A stretch of 64,000 nt of DNA from Auricularia sp. M13 (GCA_037042915.1 CM073195.1:3286001-3350000); one strand, 5' to 3'. Shown: positions 11,261 to 22,812, numbered from the stretch's first letter. A program made the numbers and translations. The notes: a model not told the origin generated them from the sequence alone.

Positions 11261-11603
11261 AGCGCGGGTTCGGTCGTGCGTCCGCAGGTGTGAAGAGGTC
11301 GTGTCGCGGGGAGAACGGGTTGAGGAGGGACGAGAGTTGCGAGACCCCTGAGACGTGCGAGGAGGACGAAGGTGCTAGTATGTTGTCCCTGACGCGACTC
11401 GCTACGATGTTGTGAGACGTATCATGAGATATGGCGCTCTAACACGCACGAGACGCGACATCCCCCCGCGATACATGGCTTGCAGGCTGGTCCGACTCGG
11501 CGAAGGAGACGTGTTTAGCCTGGACCGATCTCTTGCGTAGGCCTGCGCCTGGCACAAGCGACGATGGCAGCGCGGGGAGTTGCTTCGAATACGGCGCGGC
11601 CAT
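9290..11603 (-). CDS. Fungal tetraspanin with long N-terminal cytosolic tail
   Basis: Exons: 11450-11603, 10600-11401, 10078-10538, 9986-10016, 9752-9929 and 9290-9605. The tail (about 300 aa) holds nine aspartates in a row and an internal repeat (LLDVPHA...SSVGTR twice). TM1 is KWVLLLSVSTVFVYGMVGM, TM2 AVLLFATHLIVLTSLIGM, TM3 LLAFYVMLLFPCFASIL. The large loop carries the tetraspanin CCG motif (LHCCGYYTPL) and a second cysteine pair (CYPRGPLRGC). TM4 is VYIHLFVLVPLHIANMVI. Tetraspanins organise plasma-membrane protein complexes. Two one-base breaks occur: the T run near 10626-10632 just before TM1, and the G run 10369-10372 after NYDILV. Restoring one base at each makes the exon sum exactly 648 codons. 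The alternative is a shorter tetraspanin starting at the ATG at 10641. Confidence 0.85.
10835..11015 (-). repeat. Coding tandem repeat, about 95 nt, two copies
   Basis: Within the tetraspanin tail two adjacent units encode LLDVPHAxARPVSIAISDxSSVGTR-type sequence. The DNA is nearly identical between units (shared GTCGCTGATGGCGATGCT on the plus strand). The repeat is in frame and could vary in copy number between strains. Confidence 0.75.
11229..11260. repeat. GTC trinucleotide microsatellite
   Basis: Perfect GTC repeat on the plus strand, read as a run of nine aspartates in the minus-strand tetraspanin tail. Confidence 0.9.
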
Positions 11604-11813
11604 GAACAGGGTGGCGGGAAGAAAGGAAACTGCGACCGGGGTTTTGCGAATGCATCTTAGAGTCGGAAGTGCACGAGAGGGGTACTAAACAGACGGTAAG
11701 ATATCATTGCGGGGGTGCGCGACTACACTGGACGGTCCGTAATCCGTGCAGCGAGATGGGTGTGTGATGCAAGACAAAACGACGACGAGAGCGAGAGGAA
11801 AGGGTCATGTCCA

Positions 11814-13094
11814 TTATGCAGAGTCCAAGGGAAGCTCGATGGGGCACGCGACGCCGCCGATCTGGGTGGACGTCCCGACCTGTGAGATGAGCCCGCGGAT
11901 CTTCATCTTGATAATGACGCGGACGTCAATGCCGGGCCGCACGCCATCGGGGTGGTTGACGTGGTTGTTGCAGGCGTTGTAAAAGTCCAGCCCTAGCGAA
12001 ATGTCAGATGTTATTTGACGAGCAAAGAACGCAACGCACAGGTCAGGTCGGACGAGTTCACGGCCGAGTATTCCCAGATCAACGGGAAGAGCATGGCAAT
12101 GCTCGACTTGGCCTTCATGTTGACGCCGGTCATGTTGCCCGTCGCGACGAGTTTGAGCTCGTTCGCGGCGTAGACCTCGGCCGCAATGAGGTTGAAGTGC
12201 AGCGGGAGGATGTTCGAGTGCGTGTTGACGCGCAGGTCCATCCACGAGTTGAACTTGAACCCGGCGGGCGTGCGGCTGAACGCGTTCTTGTAGCGCTCTG
12301 TGGTGTTGGGCTCGTCCTTCCCTGGGGCGGTGGGCTTGAAGGGCGACTCGGAGTTGAACGCAAACGACGGGACGCGTGGGATGCAGATGGCCAGAACAAT
12401 GCCGGTGAGGACGCAGAGACCGAAGACGATGAAGACCAGCGTCTTGCGCGTGAGGAAGCCACCGAAGAAGCCGTGCTCGCCGCGGTACCAGGCCTTCCAG
12501 ACGTCCCGCCGCCGCTCCGACTTGGCCTCGCGCTTTGCTGACCTGGTCATCCCGCGAAGCTCGTCCTTGTTCCACTCAGCACCAAAAGCTGGCACTGTGA
12601 CAAGCTCAACATCGGGCTCGCCAGCCTCGCTCTTGGGGTCAGTCCGGTTGGGCAGTGGCCGGTAACTGTGGCAGGCAAATTGCATGAGCTATTGCATTAT
12701 TGTGGGGTTTGATATAACGCACCCTTTGCTGTCCACCGAGCTGAAGGTGGCCGGCGTGGGCATCGCTGTTGAAAAACGAGGGCCGGCGTTGTTGAAGTCG
12801 GCGTAGACGTCCCAGCCGTCGTCGGCGCCTACCCCTGACAATGGCGTCGTCTGGCTATTAACGAAATCTTCCTCGTCCCTGCCTGGCTTCAATGGCGCTT
12901 GCCTAGCTGGCGTGGCGAACGAATTCGAGTTATATCCAAATGACTGGCTGCGCTCATGGCCTGCGGGCCAGCGTCAGCGTTCGCAGTCTTGTCTGGCAGA
13001 CGGCCTACGCACCCTGCGCAAGCTGGTCAAACGATGGCCGGTCATAGTATGATGAGCCTTTCGACCGTCGCGAATAGTCTGGGCTTTGCGCCAT
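11814..13094 (-). CDS. Type II membrane protein with LEA2-like ectodomain
   Basis: Exons 13013-13094, 12723-12960, 12040-12665 and 11814-11992 total 1125 nt (374 aa) with no break. The cytosolic N-terminus is polar and low-complexity, starting MAQSPDYSRRSKGSSYYDRP. One TM (TLVFIVFGLCVLTGIVLAIC) follows, then an ectodomain with FNSWMDLRVNTHSNILPL and a conserved end (TWLDFYNACNNHVNHPDG ... GVACPIELPL). The layout resembles basidiomycete LEA2/NDR1-like membrane proteins of unknown role; the family assignment rests on layout and secondary-structure impression only. The intron at 11993-12039 lies between SSDLT and WLDFYN, and reading through it would truncate the protein. Confidence 0.75.
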
Positions 13095-13502
13095 GGTGTC
13101 AACGACCAAATGACGGAAGCAGTGAGCGATCGAAATATTGACACCTATTTGTCCCGCTGCTCCCCAGCTTCCATGTTTCTCATCTCTGAAAATTGTTTGC
13201 AAAAGGTTGCTCCAAATCCTCCTTCGTCCTGCCACCGGTTGATGGTGCTCCCTGCTCTCATGCGATGTGGTCCTCATCACCTCTCCCACGCTCAGCCCTG
13301 TGCAGAAGATCTCTCCAAGTAAAACGCTTTTCTTCCCTCGACTCGGAGTCTTGGTCTGGCATGCATGCCTACAGACCTTTTGCCTATCAGTTTAACTGCT
13401 GGTATGCCGGGCACACTGGCTTTTGCTCTCAAGAAGCTCGTCATTTCGTCAAATGCTCGTACTTGTTACATGCGAAGCTACCAGATTCCCCAACCTTGAC
13501 GC

Positions 13503-14743
13503 TCACGCCTCGGCACCCTTCGCGGCCTTCTGCCATGCCTCCTGGCGCACCTTGGCCTTGGCACTCTCGGTCGCGTTGAAGCGCAAGTTACGGAACACAG
13601 TCACCGGCGAATCCGCCTGGGGAGGCACAGGCAAGTCTTTGCTGCTCGCAATGGGGCCGACGGGCTGGCGTTTGGAGCGCGGGACGGCGGGGCCCATCTT
13701 GACGATGGTGTCGTCCGCCCAGCGGCGTACGCAGGAGCCGCCAGGGATCATGTCGCTGCGCTGGAAGCCGTCAAGCGCGTTCTTCTGGCGTTCGAGGCAG
13801 CGCCAGTTCGCGCCGATCGGGTCGAGCCCGCCCGGGTTCACGATCTCGTACATCGAGAGCACTCCCACCTGCGTGTAGTCCTCCACCTCATCTAGGTGGG
13901 CGTCAGCCGACATGACTCTCCATTTAACGGGAAGCGGGCTGCGGCGTACTGCTGTTGGAGTAGTCGTCCGGGACACAGCTGTCGGCGTTGATGGCGTTGA
14001 TGAACGTCGAGTGCCGCTGCTGCGCACGCTGTTCTTGTAGAAGTCGACGGCGTGGCCGACCTCGTGCTGGAAGACGCTCGGCGTGCCGACCGGGCCCTGG
14101 AATACGACGTCTGCGTTCGACATGTACGCGCTGCCGCCGCCCGGGACTGCGATCACGTGGCGGATCCATTGGCGTTCGTGCACGGGTAGGCTGCGAGTGG
14201 GATGATGTTGGAAATGTGCGAGCGTGATTGAGAGTGATCTGCCTCACCGGCCAAAGAGGTCAATCATGTCGATTTGCCTACGGGTCCATAAGTGGGGGGA
14301 CATCTGGATGATTGAGAGACGACGTACGAAAGGCTGGCATTGTGGTGGCGGCAGAACACCCAGGCATTTCCACACTACAAGGTCTTTAGCCATCGAGTCT
14401 GTCGGTGATAATGAAGGCGGAGAGACATACGTCGGTATAGTGGACATTGAAGATTTCAAAGTCGTACGGGCTGACACCGTTGCTGTTCGCGTTGTTGAAG
14501 CAGGTCTATGACATCACGAAGCCACAGTCTCAGATCGCGTCGCGTTTGATAAGACGCAACGGTGCCGCGCACCTGCGGCGTCCATCCCCAAGTCCACTGA
14601 TCCCAAGTGCTCTGCGTCGGGGTGAGATGCGCCCAGAACGACGCGTCCACGTGAGGCGAGAGGCCATCGTGGAACAGGACGGGCCTGTTGAGCGCGGCCA
14701 GCGCGGGCGCGGCGAGGGCGAGGGCGACGGTGAACGTGAGCAT
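13503..14743 (-). CDS. Secreted protein with HEVGH metallopeptidase-like motif
   Basis: Exons: 14573-14743, 14431-14505, 14248-14333, 13950-14190 and 13503-13891. A signal peptide (MLTFTVALALAAPALAALNR) is clear. The body includes TCFNNANSNGVSPYDFEIF, then VFQHEVGHAVDFYKN, which holds an HExxH zinc-binding motif, then AINADSCVPDDYSNS and QVGVLSMYEIVNPGG. It resembles fungal secreted proteins of the conidiation-specific con-13 type, a recollection of sequence style rather than a search. Catalysis is unproven and I cannot place a third zinc ligand. Exon 4 is one base short: frame changes near 14005-14015 between SSG and STFINAINADS. With one base restored the total is 321 codons. Confidence 0.7.
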
Positions 14744-15997
14744 CCTGTGGCAGGCAGCTGGCTGAGAGGTGGGACTCAGTGAGGAATGTCAGTGCAACGC
14801 GGGGCCCTCTTTATACTCGTGCTGAGGATAAGGCTTCTTGATCATATGAGGTGAATGCCCATGTGCACCCATGTGCACCGTGCGTCAACGGGCTGTGAAT
14901 CCCGCGACGCGGCCGGCGTTTGGCTCGTATGGGCCTGATTCCCGCATCCCGTCCTCACACGGGCGAGCGACACCGGGAACGTTTGGCGATCGTATTTGGG
15001 TTCCTGCATATTGTTTTCGCTGGCAGCGATCCTCGATCGTGCACTGATGCGTGAGTTTCAGTTCGCTTGATGAAATCTGAACCGCCATAGGACAATGATC
15101 ATTCGACCGTTTTGCGAGTATCGGAGGTGTATTCTGCAAATGTGTACGGACAATGGTTGTGCATTGGTGTGCCAGAATATTGCGGCTTTGCACGGGCTTT
15201 GCTGTGTCCGAGAGACGCCGACGACCGCTCAAAAGGTTAACGATGCCCATGCCAAGAGAATTTACAGACCAATCCCAAAGCTGTGCGTCCAGCGCTTACC
15301 CGATTTTGGGACTAAGTGCGGCGCAAGAGCATGCTGCAGGCCTTTCAGAACGGACAGCGGAACAGGCGCCGATGAGACCGCTCTCCGGAGCGCCAGGCAC
15401 GCCAAGATTCATGCGGGAGGGAAACGTAAATGGGACAGTTCTCTCTTTGCACTGACGTTGAAGACTTCGAGGAATACTGTATTTCGCATGACGTATCGAG
15501 AGTTTGGACTTGTGATGATCGAGAAGCCGGTCGACAGCAAGGTGTCTAGATGGATCACATGTAGATACGGAGTTCTACGCAGTCATAGGGGTTAATCCAG
15601 CGATTACACATGTGCAAGAATTGGCTTGGACAAGTGTCGGCTGAAGCAGCAAGATTAATCCTGACGGTCCGAACCCGTCCCTAGAGCACCGTTACATGTG
15701 CATGACGTACAGCAGCTGACCATGGCCCAGAGTATCGATTTGACTGATGAGAACTTCACCGGGAGATTACTGAGCAGCGCGGACGTAGACACAGCGCATG
15801 AGATGAGTGCACTGAAATTGAGAGATTTTTATCAAGAGCCAATTCATGGTTCAAAGGTTCTCTGAGAGACTTTTTTATCACTGGGCTTCTATGAAACTTG
15901 TGGTGTGAAGTCCGAAGCTTGTCACGTGCGCTGTGACGTCACGCGTTTTGCTTTTGCAGGTGACCTTGACCATCAGCCAGCTCTTACCTTCCAGTTA
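14744..15997. other. Intergenic, no gene recognised apart from MSH5 promoter
   Basis: The longest open frame (plus, 15095-15595) is Arg/Cys-rich with no domain and looks spurious. The right end holds the promoter signals upstream of MSH5. Confidence 0.4.
15923..15941. promoter_or_regulatory. E-box plus CRE palindromes upstream of MSH5
   Basis: A CACGTG palindrome at 15923-15928 is followed five bases later by the perfect CRE/ATF palindrome TGACGTCA at 15934-15941, 56 bp before the chosen MSH5 ATG. Such sites bind bHLH and bZIP factors. Use here is inferred. If translation starts at the in-frame ATG at 15905 instead, the sites would lie in coding sequence. Confidence 0.5.
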
Positions 15998-18900
15998 ATG
16001 GCGCGCCGTCCCTGGACCCGCGGCAGAGGCTTCACAGGCCAAGGGCGTAAGGCCCCAGAATCCGGAAGAAAGCAGACCAACTCGAAAAAACGCGCGGCGC
16101 CCTGGCCAACGTCCTCTGACGGCGAGGTCGAGGGCAGCAGCGTCAGCGCGCGCAAGAAGGTTCGCTGGAACGCCGGTGGACGGAGCTCGCGACGAGAACA
16201 AGAATCTGGCGCCGAAGAAGACGATGATGACGAGTCTGAGCAGTTTGTGCGTGCGTTAGACGCGCCGCTGCGCCCTGCTCAATGTGGTCTGCCGGCCTGC
16301 AGCAACCCGGGCAGACCTTCGTAGCCATCACCTCCAATCGGTGTGCTGAATTATTTCTCTTTATGATCTTATACGGCTTAACGTTTTCCTAGGCTTCGAG
16401 TGGGCTGCGCATATTTTGACTCTTCAAACGGCGTGCTCTACCTGCTCGAGGATACCCAGGACGGGGAACACTACGACTTTACAAAGCAGCGTACGCTTTC
16501 CTATTATCGTGCTGTGGCAATTCTGAAGAAAACTTGAAGTCCTGGAGCAGACGAATCCCGATTACGTTGTAATGAGTAGCAAAGCAGACGAGAAATTCAT
16601 CACGGTGTGCCGCGAGTTCAGTAAGTGACATGTGTCCACTTTTCACGGCTTGCGTACCTGATATCCTCCGCCGCAGTGACCCAGAAGAATCGCGGTTGGC
16701 AAGTTCGTCCCCATCGCGAGTTCACCGTCACAAAGGGCAAAGATAAACTCTACTCGCTTCCCTTGCTCGCGGACTTTGTGGCCGAGGGAACCCTCGCCTC
16801 CTCGGACTCTGGCGCACCTACTCCGAGAGCGCCTTCCCTCGATGCCTATTCATTCCAGAATGATCGTGGGGCGTCTACCGCTGACCCGGCTCTCGTTCGG
16901 TGGCAAGCCTCCATCCGCGTTGCAAATTTTGTCGAAACTGAACGCTCACCGCTCTGCGTGAGATGTCTCGCCCACGCTCTGTGTGCAGTTTTAACTGCGC
17001 AATTAGATGGCATGTGTCGGAGGTCTTCTCGAGCACCTCCATCGCACGCGCGCGTTCGGCGCCCTGGGCGATGACACGGCGCATCTCGTCAATAACATTG
17101 AAATTCTGAGATTGTGAGTAAGTGCCGACACGTACCATCTAGCTAATGGATCTCAGAAACCAAGCAATGCATATCAACATGGATGCGCTGCTGTACAGTG
17201 TCGCCCTCATCGTGTAACTCGGTAACGCTGAGCACTTACAGGTCTCTTCAAATCTTCCAAGAAGAAAACCATGCTTCCATGCACTCGGACAAGACGAAAG
17301 AGGGGCTCTCTCTTTTTGGTGCCGTCAGCTCATAATCTTTTTCGGGTCCTTTACTCAGTCAGGTAGGCACTCTGAACTACACGAGGACGCGAGCGGGATA
17401 CGACCTCCTGCGACAATGGTTCCTCCGCCCGTCCCTCTCGCTGGAGGTCATCGCGGAGCGGCACTCAGCGATTGCGTGCTTCTTGCACACCGATAACTTG
17501 ACCATCAGTGGGGCGCTGAGGAGGCATCTCAAAGGCGTGCGGAACGTTCCGCATTTGCTGCTTGCTATGAAGAAGGGAAAGACTGAGCTTCGGTCGCTCG
17601 TGGCCCTATGCTCGGTCAGTCAACTACCTTCGCGGTCTCATCCTACTGACATCTATATATTCCAGTTGTGTTCCATTCGGCGATGATTGCGGAGGCACTC
17701 GCAGGACTGGCCGACGCAGTTGATATCGTTCGCAAAGTCAGTGCAATCGTTGCATTTTTCTTTCCATCCTGATTCATGCCGCGCAGCTCAGCGAGAACCT
17801 CGCAAGTGCATCGTTCACAGATGGGAGAAGACATTCACAAAATTGTGCGCCCAAATAATGAGCCTAAGTATCCTCTGTCCACGCACCACTGACACCTCAG
17901 ATCGACCTGGACGAGTCCACTCAGCAAAGCAGAATATGCGTCAGAGCGGGAATAGACGTGCAGTTGGACGAACTGAAGGAGACTTACGACCGCCTGGACA
18001 GCGTGATGGTGTGTCAAGAGGATGGAACTCGCCACATTCACATCAGACTGAAACTACTCTGCAGAATAATGTCTCCGTCCAGATCGCAGGAGAAGTCCCG
18101 CATGATGTTGTTCCTGCCTTGAACGTTGTGTATTTCCCACAACTTGGTGAAGCTGGACTCATGTATGGAGGCCGTAAAAGATTGTTGACGCATGAGTTCA
18201 CAGGATTTCTCATTAGCGTGCCGCTGCCAGAGGGCTGGAACAACGAGCAACCACTATTTGGCGTTCCAGATTGGCAGTACCAGTTCAACACTGAGCGCGT
18301 CGTCCGAGGTCATTTTACTACGGCATTTGGGTCTAATATACTAGCAGGTCGACTGTGTTCTTCAAGTCGCCCAAGATGCGAGGTGAGTTACTCTGACGCT
18401 CGCCCCACGGTGCATAGCCTGACCCAAGCAGATCTCGACTACCACATTGGCGACATTCAGACGATGATCTCCGGTGCATACGCCGTCTTCCGACCTCTCG
18501 CCGACAGTGTTAATGGAGCTACTGACGTAGAGCTCGAGCTGGACATCGTGCACGCTCTCACAGAGCGCGTCATGCCCTACGCGCCGGCAATCGAGGCCAC
18601 CTGCGCCATCCTGGCCGAGCTGGACTGGTGTGTCACACTCGCTTCTGCCCGCATCTGGTCAACTAACCGCGGCGTAGCCTGCTATCCTTTGCGCAAGCAT
18701 CACTGGTGCAAGGCTACACGCGTCCACTGATGAGCGAGGAGAACGTACTCGCCATCCGCGGCGGCCGGCATGCATTCTACATCTTGCGGTGGCTGTCGCT
18801 GACGATGCTGGGACAGGCATCCCCTGCACGAGCAGGTGGTCGACACGTTCATTCCAAACGATGCGTTCCTAATTGGCGGCGCTGGCCTGGGCACCATTCC

Positions 18901-20156
18901 GGAAGAAGAGGACGAAGACGAGGAGCGGCCTGCTGAGGCAACGGCTGGTATTCTCGAGCAGAAGGGCAGGAGCGTTATGGTAATCACGGGGGCCAACGCT
19001 TGCGGCAAGGTGTGCAGAAATTCTATCCACTATGACATTTCAGGAAGAGCCAATAATGCTGACCGCATCGCAGAGCGTGTATTTGAAACAGGTCGCTCTC
19101 ATCCAGTACATGGCCCAGGTAAGCGCATGACTATGGCAGCACGATAGGGTGATAACGTAGACCTTGTACGCAGATCGGATGGTGTGTGGTCGCAGAGCAT
19201 CGTGCAGGCGAGACTGACCGAGGGCCTACCAGCTTTGTTCCAGCTGAATCCGCGACGCTCGGTGTCGTCGACAAAAGTGCGAGATATCCAACCCCGCCCG
19301 ATAGAACGCCCACTGATACACGAAGTCTTCACGCGCGTCCAAGCGCGCGAATCGATTTCGAAGGTCCAGTCGAGCTTCATGATCGACCTGAACCAAGTCT
19401 CGCTGGCGCTCAGAAACGTGACCACGCGCTCACTGGTCTTGCTCGACGAGTTCGGCAAGGGCACGCTCGACACTGGTCCGCATCGTTTGCACTCGGCCTC
19501 TGAATGATCTGACATGGCGGGGCAGATGGCGCGGGCCTTCTCATCGGCGTCCTGCGCCACCTGCTCGCTCTCGGTGCAGACTGCCCCAAAGTCCTCGCGA
19601 CGACGCATTTTCGGGACGTTTTCCGTGACGACGTCGTCCCGCGCTCGCTGCCCCTCGCGCTAGCACACATGCGCATCATGCTCGTCCAGCAGCAGCAGGG
19701 CGACGAGAGCATCGTCTACCTCCACCAGTGCGTGAACGACTGAGCTTGCTGTACCCATGACAGCTTGGATTGACGCTGTGGTTCTTAGGGCTGCGGCCGG
19801 TCTGTCACTCGAGTCGCACGCTGCCAAGTGCGCCGCAGTGTGCGGGCTCCCGAAAGCGGTCGTGCAAAGGGCGCAATACGTGACGTCCGAGACATGTTGA
19901 GCTGCTGCATGTTTGCCATTTTTACTGATGCATTGGCCATAGCGAACGGGTTGCGCAGCATGAAGTCGGCGCCCTGCTCGACGAGCAGATGAGTCCAGCA
20001 GAAGAGGAGGAGCTGCAGGAGGCCGAGGATGTCTTCCGGCGCTTCGTGCAGTGGAAGCTTGGCGACGACGACGAAGACGAAGCAAGCGACACTCGCGCCA
20101 AGATGAGGCATGTTCTCGGACTTGAGGATCGCGCAGATGAGAAGAACGACCAGTGA
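15998..20156 (+). CDS. MSH5: MutS homolog 5, meiotic recombination
   Basis: MSH5 pairs with MSH4 to stabilise meiotic recombination intermediates. I resolve 25 exons: 15998-16246, 16303-16340, 16393-16490, 16540-16620, 16677-16957, 17007-17113, 17157-17192, 17242-17318, 17367-17614, 17666-17736, 17787-17844, 17901-18008, 18065-18146, 18204-18308, 18348-18382, 18432-18627, 18678-18767, 18817-19009, 19074-19118, 19174-19181, 19233-19276, 19326-19475, 19526-19727, 19789-19884, 19943-20156. Landmarks are [40 protein letters not shown], the Walker A motif GANACGKS split by an intron, Walker [12 protein letters not shown] and ATTHFRD. Exon 20 is 8 nt. Intron 18768-18816 begins GCATGC. Frame breaks lie at 17614 and 18308 (G lost at the exon end) and near 17810 (extra base). 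Net correction gives 971 codons. In-frame ATG at 15905 is an alternative start. Confidence 0.92.
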
Positions 20157-20269
20157 CGCGCTTCGCGCTCTGTACATAGCCCACTCTAATAGAGGTCATG
20201 CAAGCCACTGTCACGCACTCGCTTATGCAACGCCGAAATTATATTTCAAGGCAGGACTCCAGCGACAGC

Positions 20270-20784
20270 CTAGTACATGAGCTTCTCGATGGCGAGCTTG
20301 ATAGCCTGGATCTGGCTGTCGAGTTGCGAGTTCTCGTTCGTCGTGATGCTGGCGGCGATGACGGGACGCGAGACGCCGCACGCACGACCGAGCGCGGTCT
20401 TGCTGGGTACAAAAACGTATGGAACGTTCTGAAAAGGTGATTAGAATAACAACCAAGCTTCACAACGTGCTGCATACCTTGTCCTCGCAGAGGAGCGGCA
20501 AGTGCAGCAAGATTTCGATGGGTTCCGTGTCCGCGGTGAGGATAATGAACTCGGCGATGCCGCGGTTAAGCGTCTTCGTCGCCTCGTTCGCGCCCTTCTT
20601 GAGCTGCTTGTAGTTGGCTGCCTGCTGTACCAAGTCAAGGATCTATCATGGCATTAGCGCATTCCATTGGGACGGAAAGAGCAGCAGCAATTTGCTGCAA
20701 ACCGAGGCCTCAAGGACGCACCTGGTTCGTCAGACCAGCATCGGCGAGGGGCGTTGCCTTCGGGTTGGATTCTTCGTCGGCCAT
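20270..20784 (-). CDS. SNU13: SNU13 / NHP2-like U4 snRNP and box C/D snoRNP protein
   Basis: Exons 20722-20784, 20478-20642 and 20270-20428 give exactly 128 aa, the family's usual length. It binds kink-turn RNA in U4 snRNA and box C/D snoRNAs and belongs to the L7Ae family. Seen are [56 protein letters not shown] and the end AIEKLMY. Introns are 79 and 49 nt. It lies tail-to-tail with MSH5, only 113 bp between the stops. No frame break. Confidence 0.95.
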
Positions 20785-21107
20785 TGCGATGTTGAAATTC
20801 TTGACCTCACGAAGGTGATCACTGGTCAGTTTTTTCTGTGGCCAAAAGGTGCACGCGGGGTTTCAAACCCTGCCGCGTCGTGTTGACCCCAGTTTTAGTC
20901 AATTGCATTGTCCGTTCCTTCACGACCAAACTGTCGGGAAGCTCACTCAGTTTGCCTCTCATAGCTTAATAATTTCATCGGAAGGCATCCTCAAGCTCAC
21001 GCCGTGGTCAGAACAATTCAAAGAGTTTGCATCCTAAGGACCTAACTGTGAAGCTGTCAGTTCAATTACAAATAATTCAATTTGTTGGGCAAGAAGTACA
21101 TCTCTTT

Positions 21108-22743
21108 TCACTGATCTTCGTGTTCTGCATGAGGGCCGAACCCCAGCCAATATCCATTCTCAAACCACGCCCCTCCCTCAACGCAAAAGTCCCACTGCGG
21201 CCGCCGGCCGGCCCATACGTTGGGCTCTTCCATCCACATCATTGGAATTCTGCTGCTATGCACAACATGAGCATCAGCGGCAGCCTCTCCGGCCGAGTAA
21301 GATGTGAAGACGCTCGGGATGCGTTGCTCCGAAAGGTAGTCGAGCACTGGGCCCCAGGACTGCGGCTGCTCGTGCATCCCGCAGTTGAATCCAATCGCCA
21401 GGTCTGGCCGCGGTGCGCCGGGCTGGGAGGCGTAGGTTTGGTAGCGCATGCTGTTGAAGTGGTGCACAAAAGTTAGTACTCAAGGTGAACAATGGAGAGG
21501 GTGAGACTGACTTGTGCCATCCTAGGATACGCTTGCGGTCGCGGTCCTGGCACGTAGGGCAGGGGTCGACCTCGGTCGAGCCTTCATCTGAATTTCCAAT
21601 CTTACCCATCGACGGGCCTGTCATATGCCATGTCAATATTAGCGTCGACCCGGGGGCTTCGCTTCAACTCAACTCACCGACCATTGTCCACTCCAGCGTC
21701 TTCACTCCCGGAAGTAGATGCATGAGCTCTTCACATGCCAGACCCCCCGCCACGAGTTCATAGTCGCGCTCAGCACCCATCAAATGGATTCGCAGGGTTT
21801 TGCTGGGCTCGGGTCCAGAGAATTTATCGATGAGCCCGAAGCGTTGCAAGGCCGCAATAATGGTGAGAGGCAACGAGATCTGGCGCGTTATGATGGTGTC
21901 GAGGATGGCGGGGTCGTTGAGAAGTGGCGGAAGCGAGATCGTGGGCAAATAGCTATCCCATCCGTCTTTGAAAAGTGACGCGGGCGCAGGCTCGGAGAGT
22001 ACGCGCTCCGGACAGAAGCGCGCGGCGAGGAAGGAGGGCGATGTACTGCGTGGGTGAGCAAAGGGTGTGTGAGGTCGTCCAAGGTGACATACCGAATGAA
22101 GTCGTCGTCCCTCACGATGTCTTGACAGGTCTTGCAGTGAGCGCCCTCATGAGCAGCGGCACCCTTTTCAGCACAGAGACCCGGACACCACGCGGCAATC
22201 TTGCATGTCGAACAGACTTTGGCAGGGTCCGGGGCGTAGCACCAGAGACAGCGAGGAAAGAGGTAGCCAAGATAGTTGGCGATCTGCGCACGAGCCGATC
22301 GATCGTAGAAAAACAGTCAAATTTAACGATCGGTTGAGCACTGAGACTATCGTGCACGAAAGAGAAAAAAATAGAGCTGACCTTTGTGACCTGAGGGCCC
22401 AGGGCTCTGAGCAACCCAGTGATTCTAGGATGGAAGTTACTCAGATACGGCTGCTTCTCCAACTCCCATTGAGTGGGTGTCGGCCCGTTGCTGTTTTCCC
22501 CTCTCTGCACGCGTGCCTCCGGATCAATTACTGGAGGGTCGAGCAGCGAGTAGGCCACGCAGAACTGTTTATGGGACCGGTAATCTCGTTTCTGGCACTC
22601 AGGCGAACAGTACTTTGCTCGTTTGCAGCGCGAGCAGGCCCTGAGGGAAGTCTGGGACGCGCATTCCAAGACAGACAGGCGCGGCCGAGATACTGGAGAG
22701 TCGTGCGATAGTCTGAGCGGTCCTCCTTGCTCGGCCAGGACAT
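21108..22743 (-). CDS. MYND zinc-finger protein with MSS51-like C-terminal domain
   Basis: Exons: 22391-22743, 22093-22283, 21678-22045, 21512-21617 and 21108-21450. The first exon carries a MYND finger (CSRCKRAKYCSPECQKRDY...HKQFC). A second cysteine cluster follows (CLWCYAPDPAKVCSTCK, then CPGLC and HEGAHCKTC). The C-terminal part (PDLAIGFNCGMHEQPQSWGP ... PSVFTSYSAGEA) resembles the C-terminal domain of mitochondrial splicing suppressor 51. MSS51 itself controls COX1 translation in yeast; a similar role here is only inferred. The frame shifts by one base near 22650, just before the first zinc ligands, so the start is uncertain: ATG 22743 (MSWPSKEDRS) or ATG 22811 in another frame. It is divergent from prohibitin-2. 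Confidence 0.75.
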
Positions 22744-22812
22744 GAGGCGGGATTAAGAGCTGACGGGCGGCAGTGGCCGGCCGGCTCGAACGCGTCTTGG
22801 TCCCTTTCCACG
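22744..22812. promoter_or_regulatory. Compact bidirectional promoter
   Basis: Only 69 bp separate the likely MYND-gene ATG at 22743 (minus) from the prohibitin-2 ATG at 22813 (plus). No TATA box is visible. Both products look mitochondrial, so shared regulation is plausible but inferred. Confidence 0.5.

Noticed and set aside
11814-12575. 253-codon alternative frame over the LEA2-like gene
   Set aside because: It reads the main exon in the wrong frame; only its last part coincides with the true last exon.
15095-15595. 166-codon plus-strand open frame upstream of MSH5
   Set aside because: Cys/Arg-rich with no recognisable pattern and no splice-compatible neighbours.
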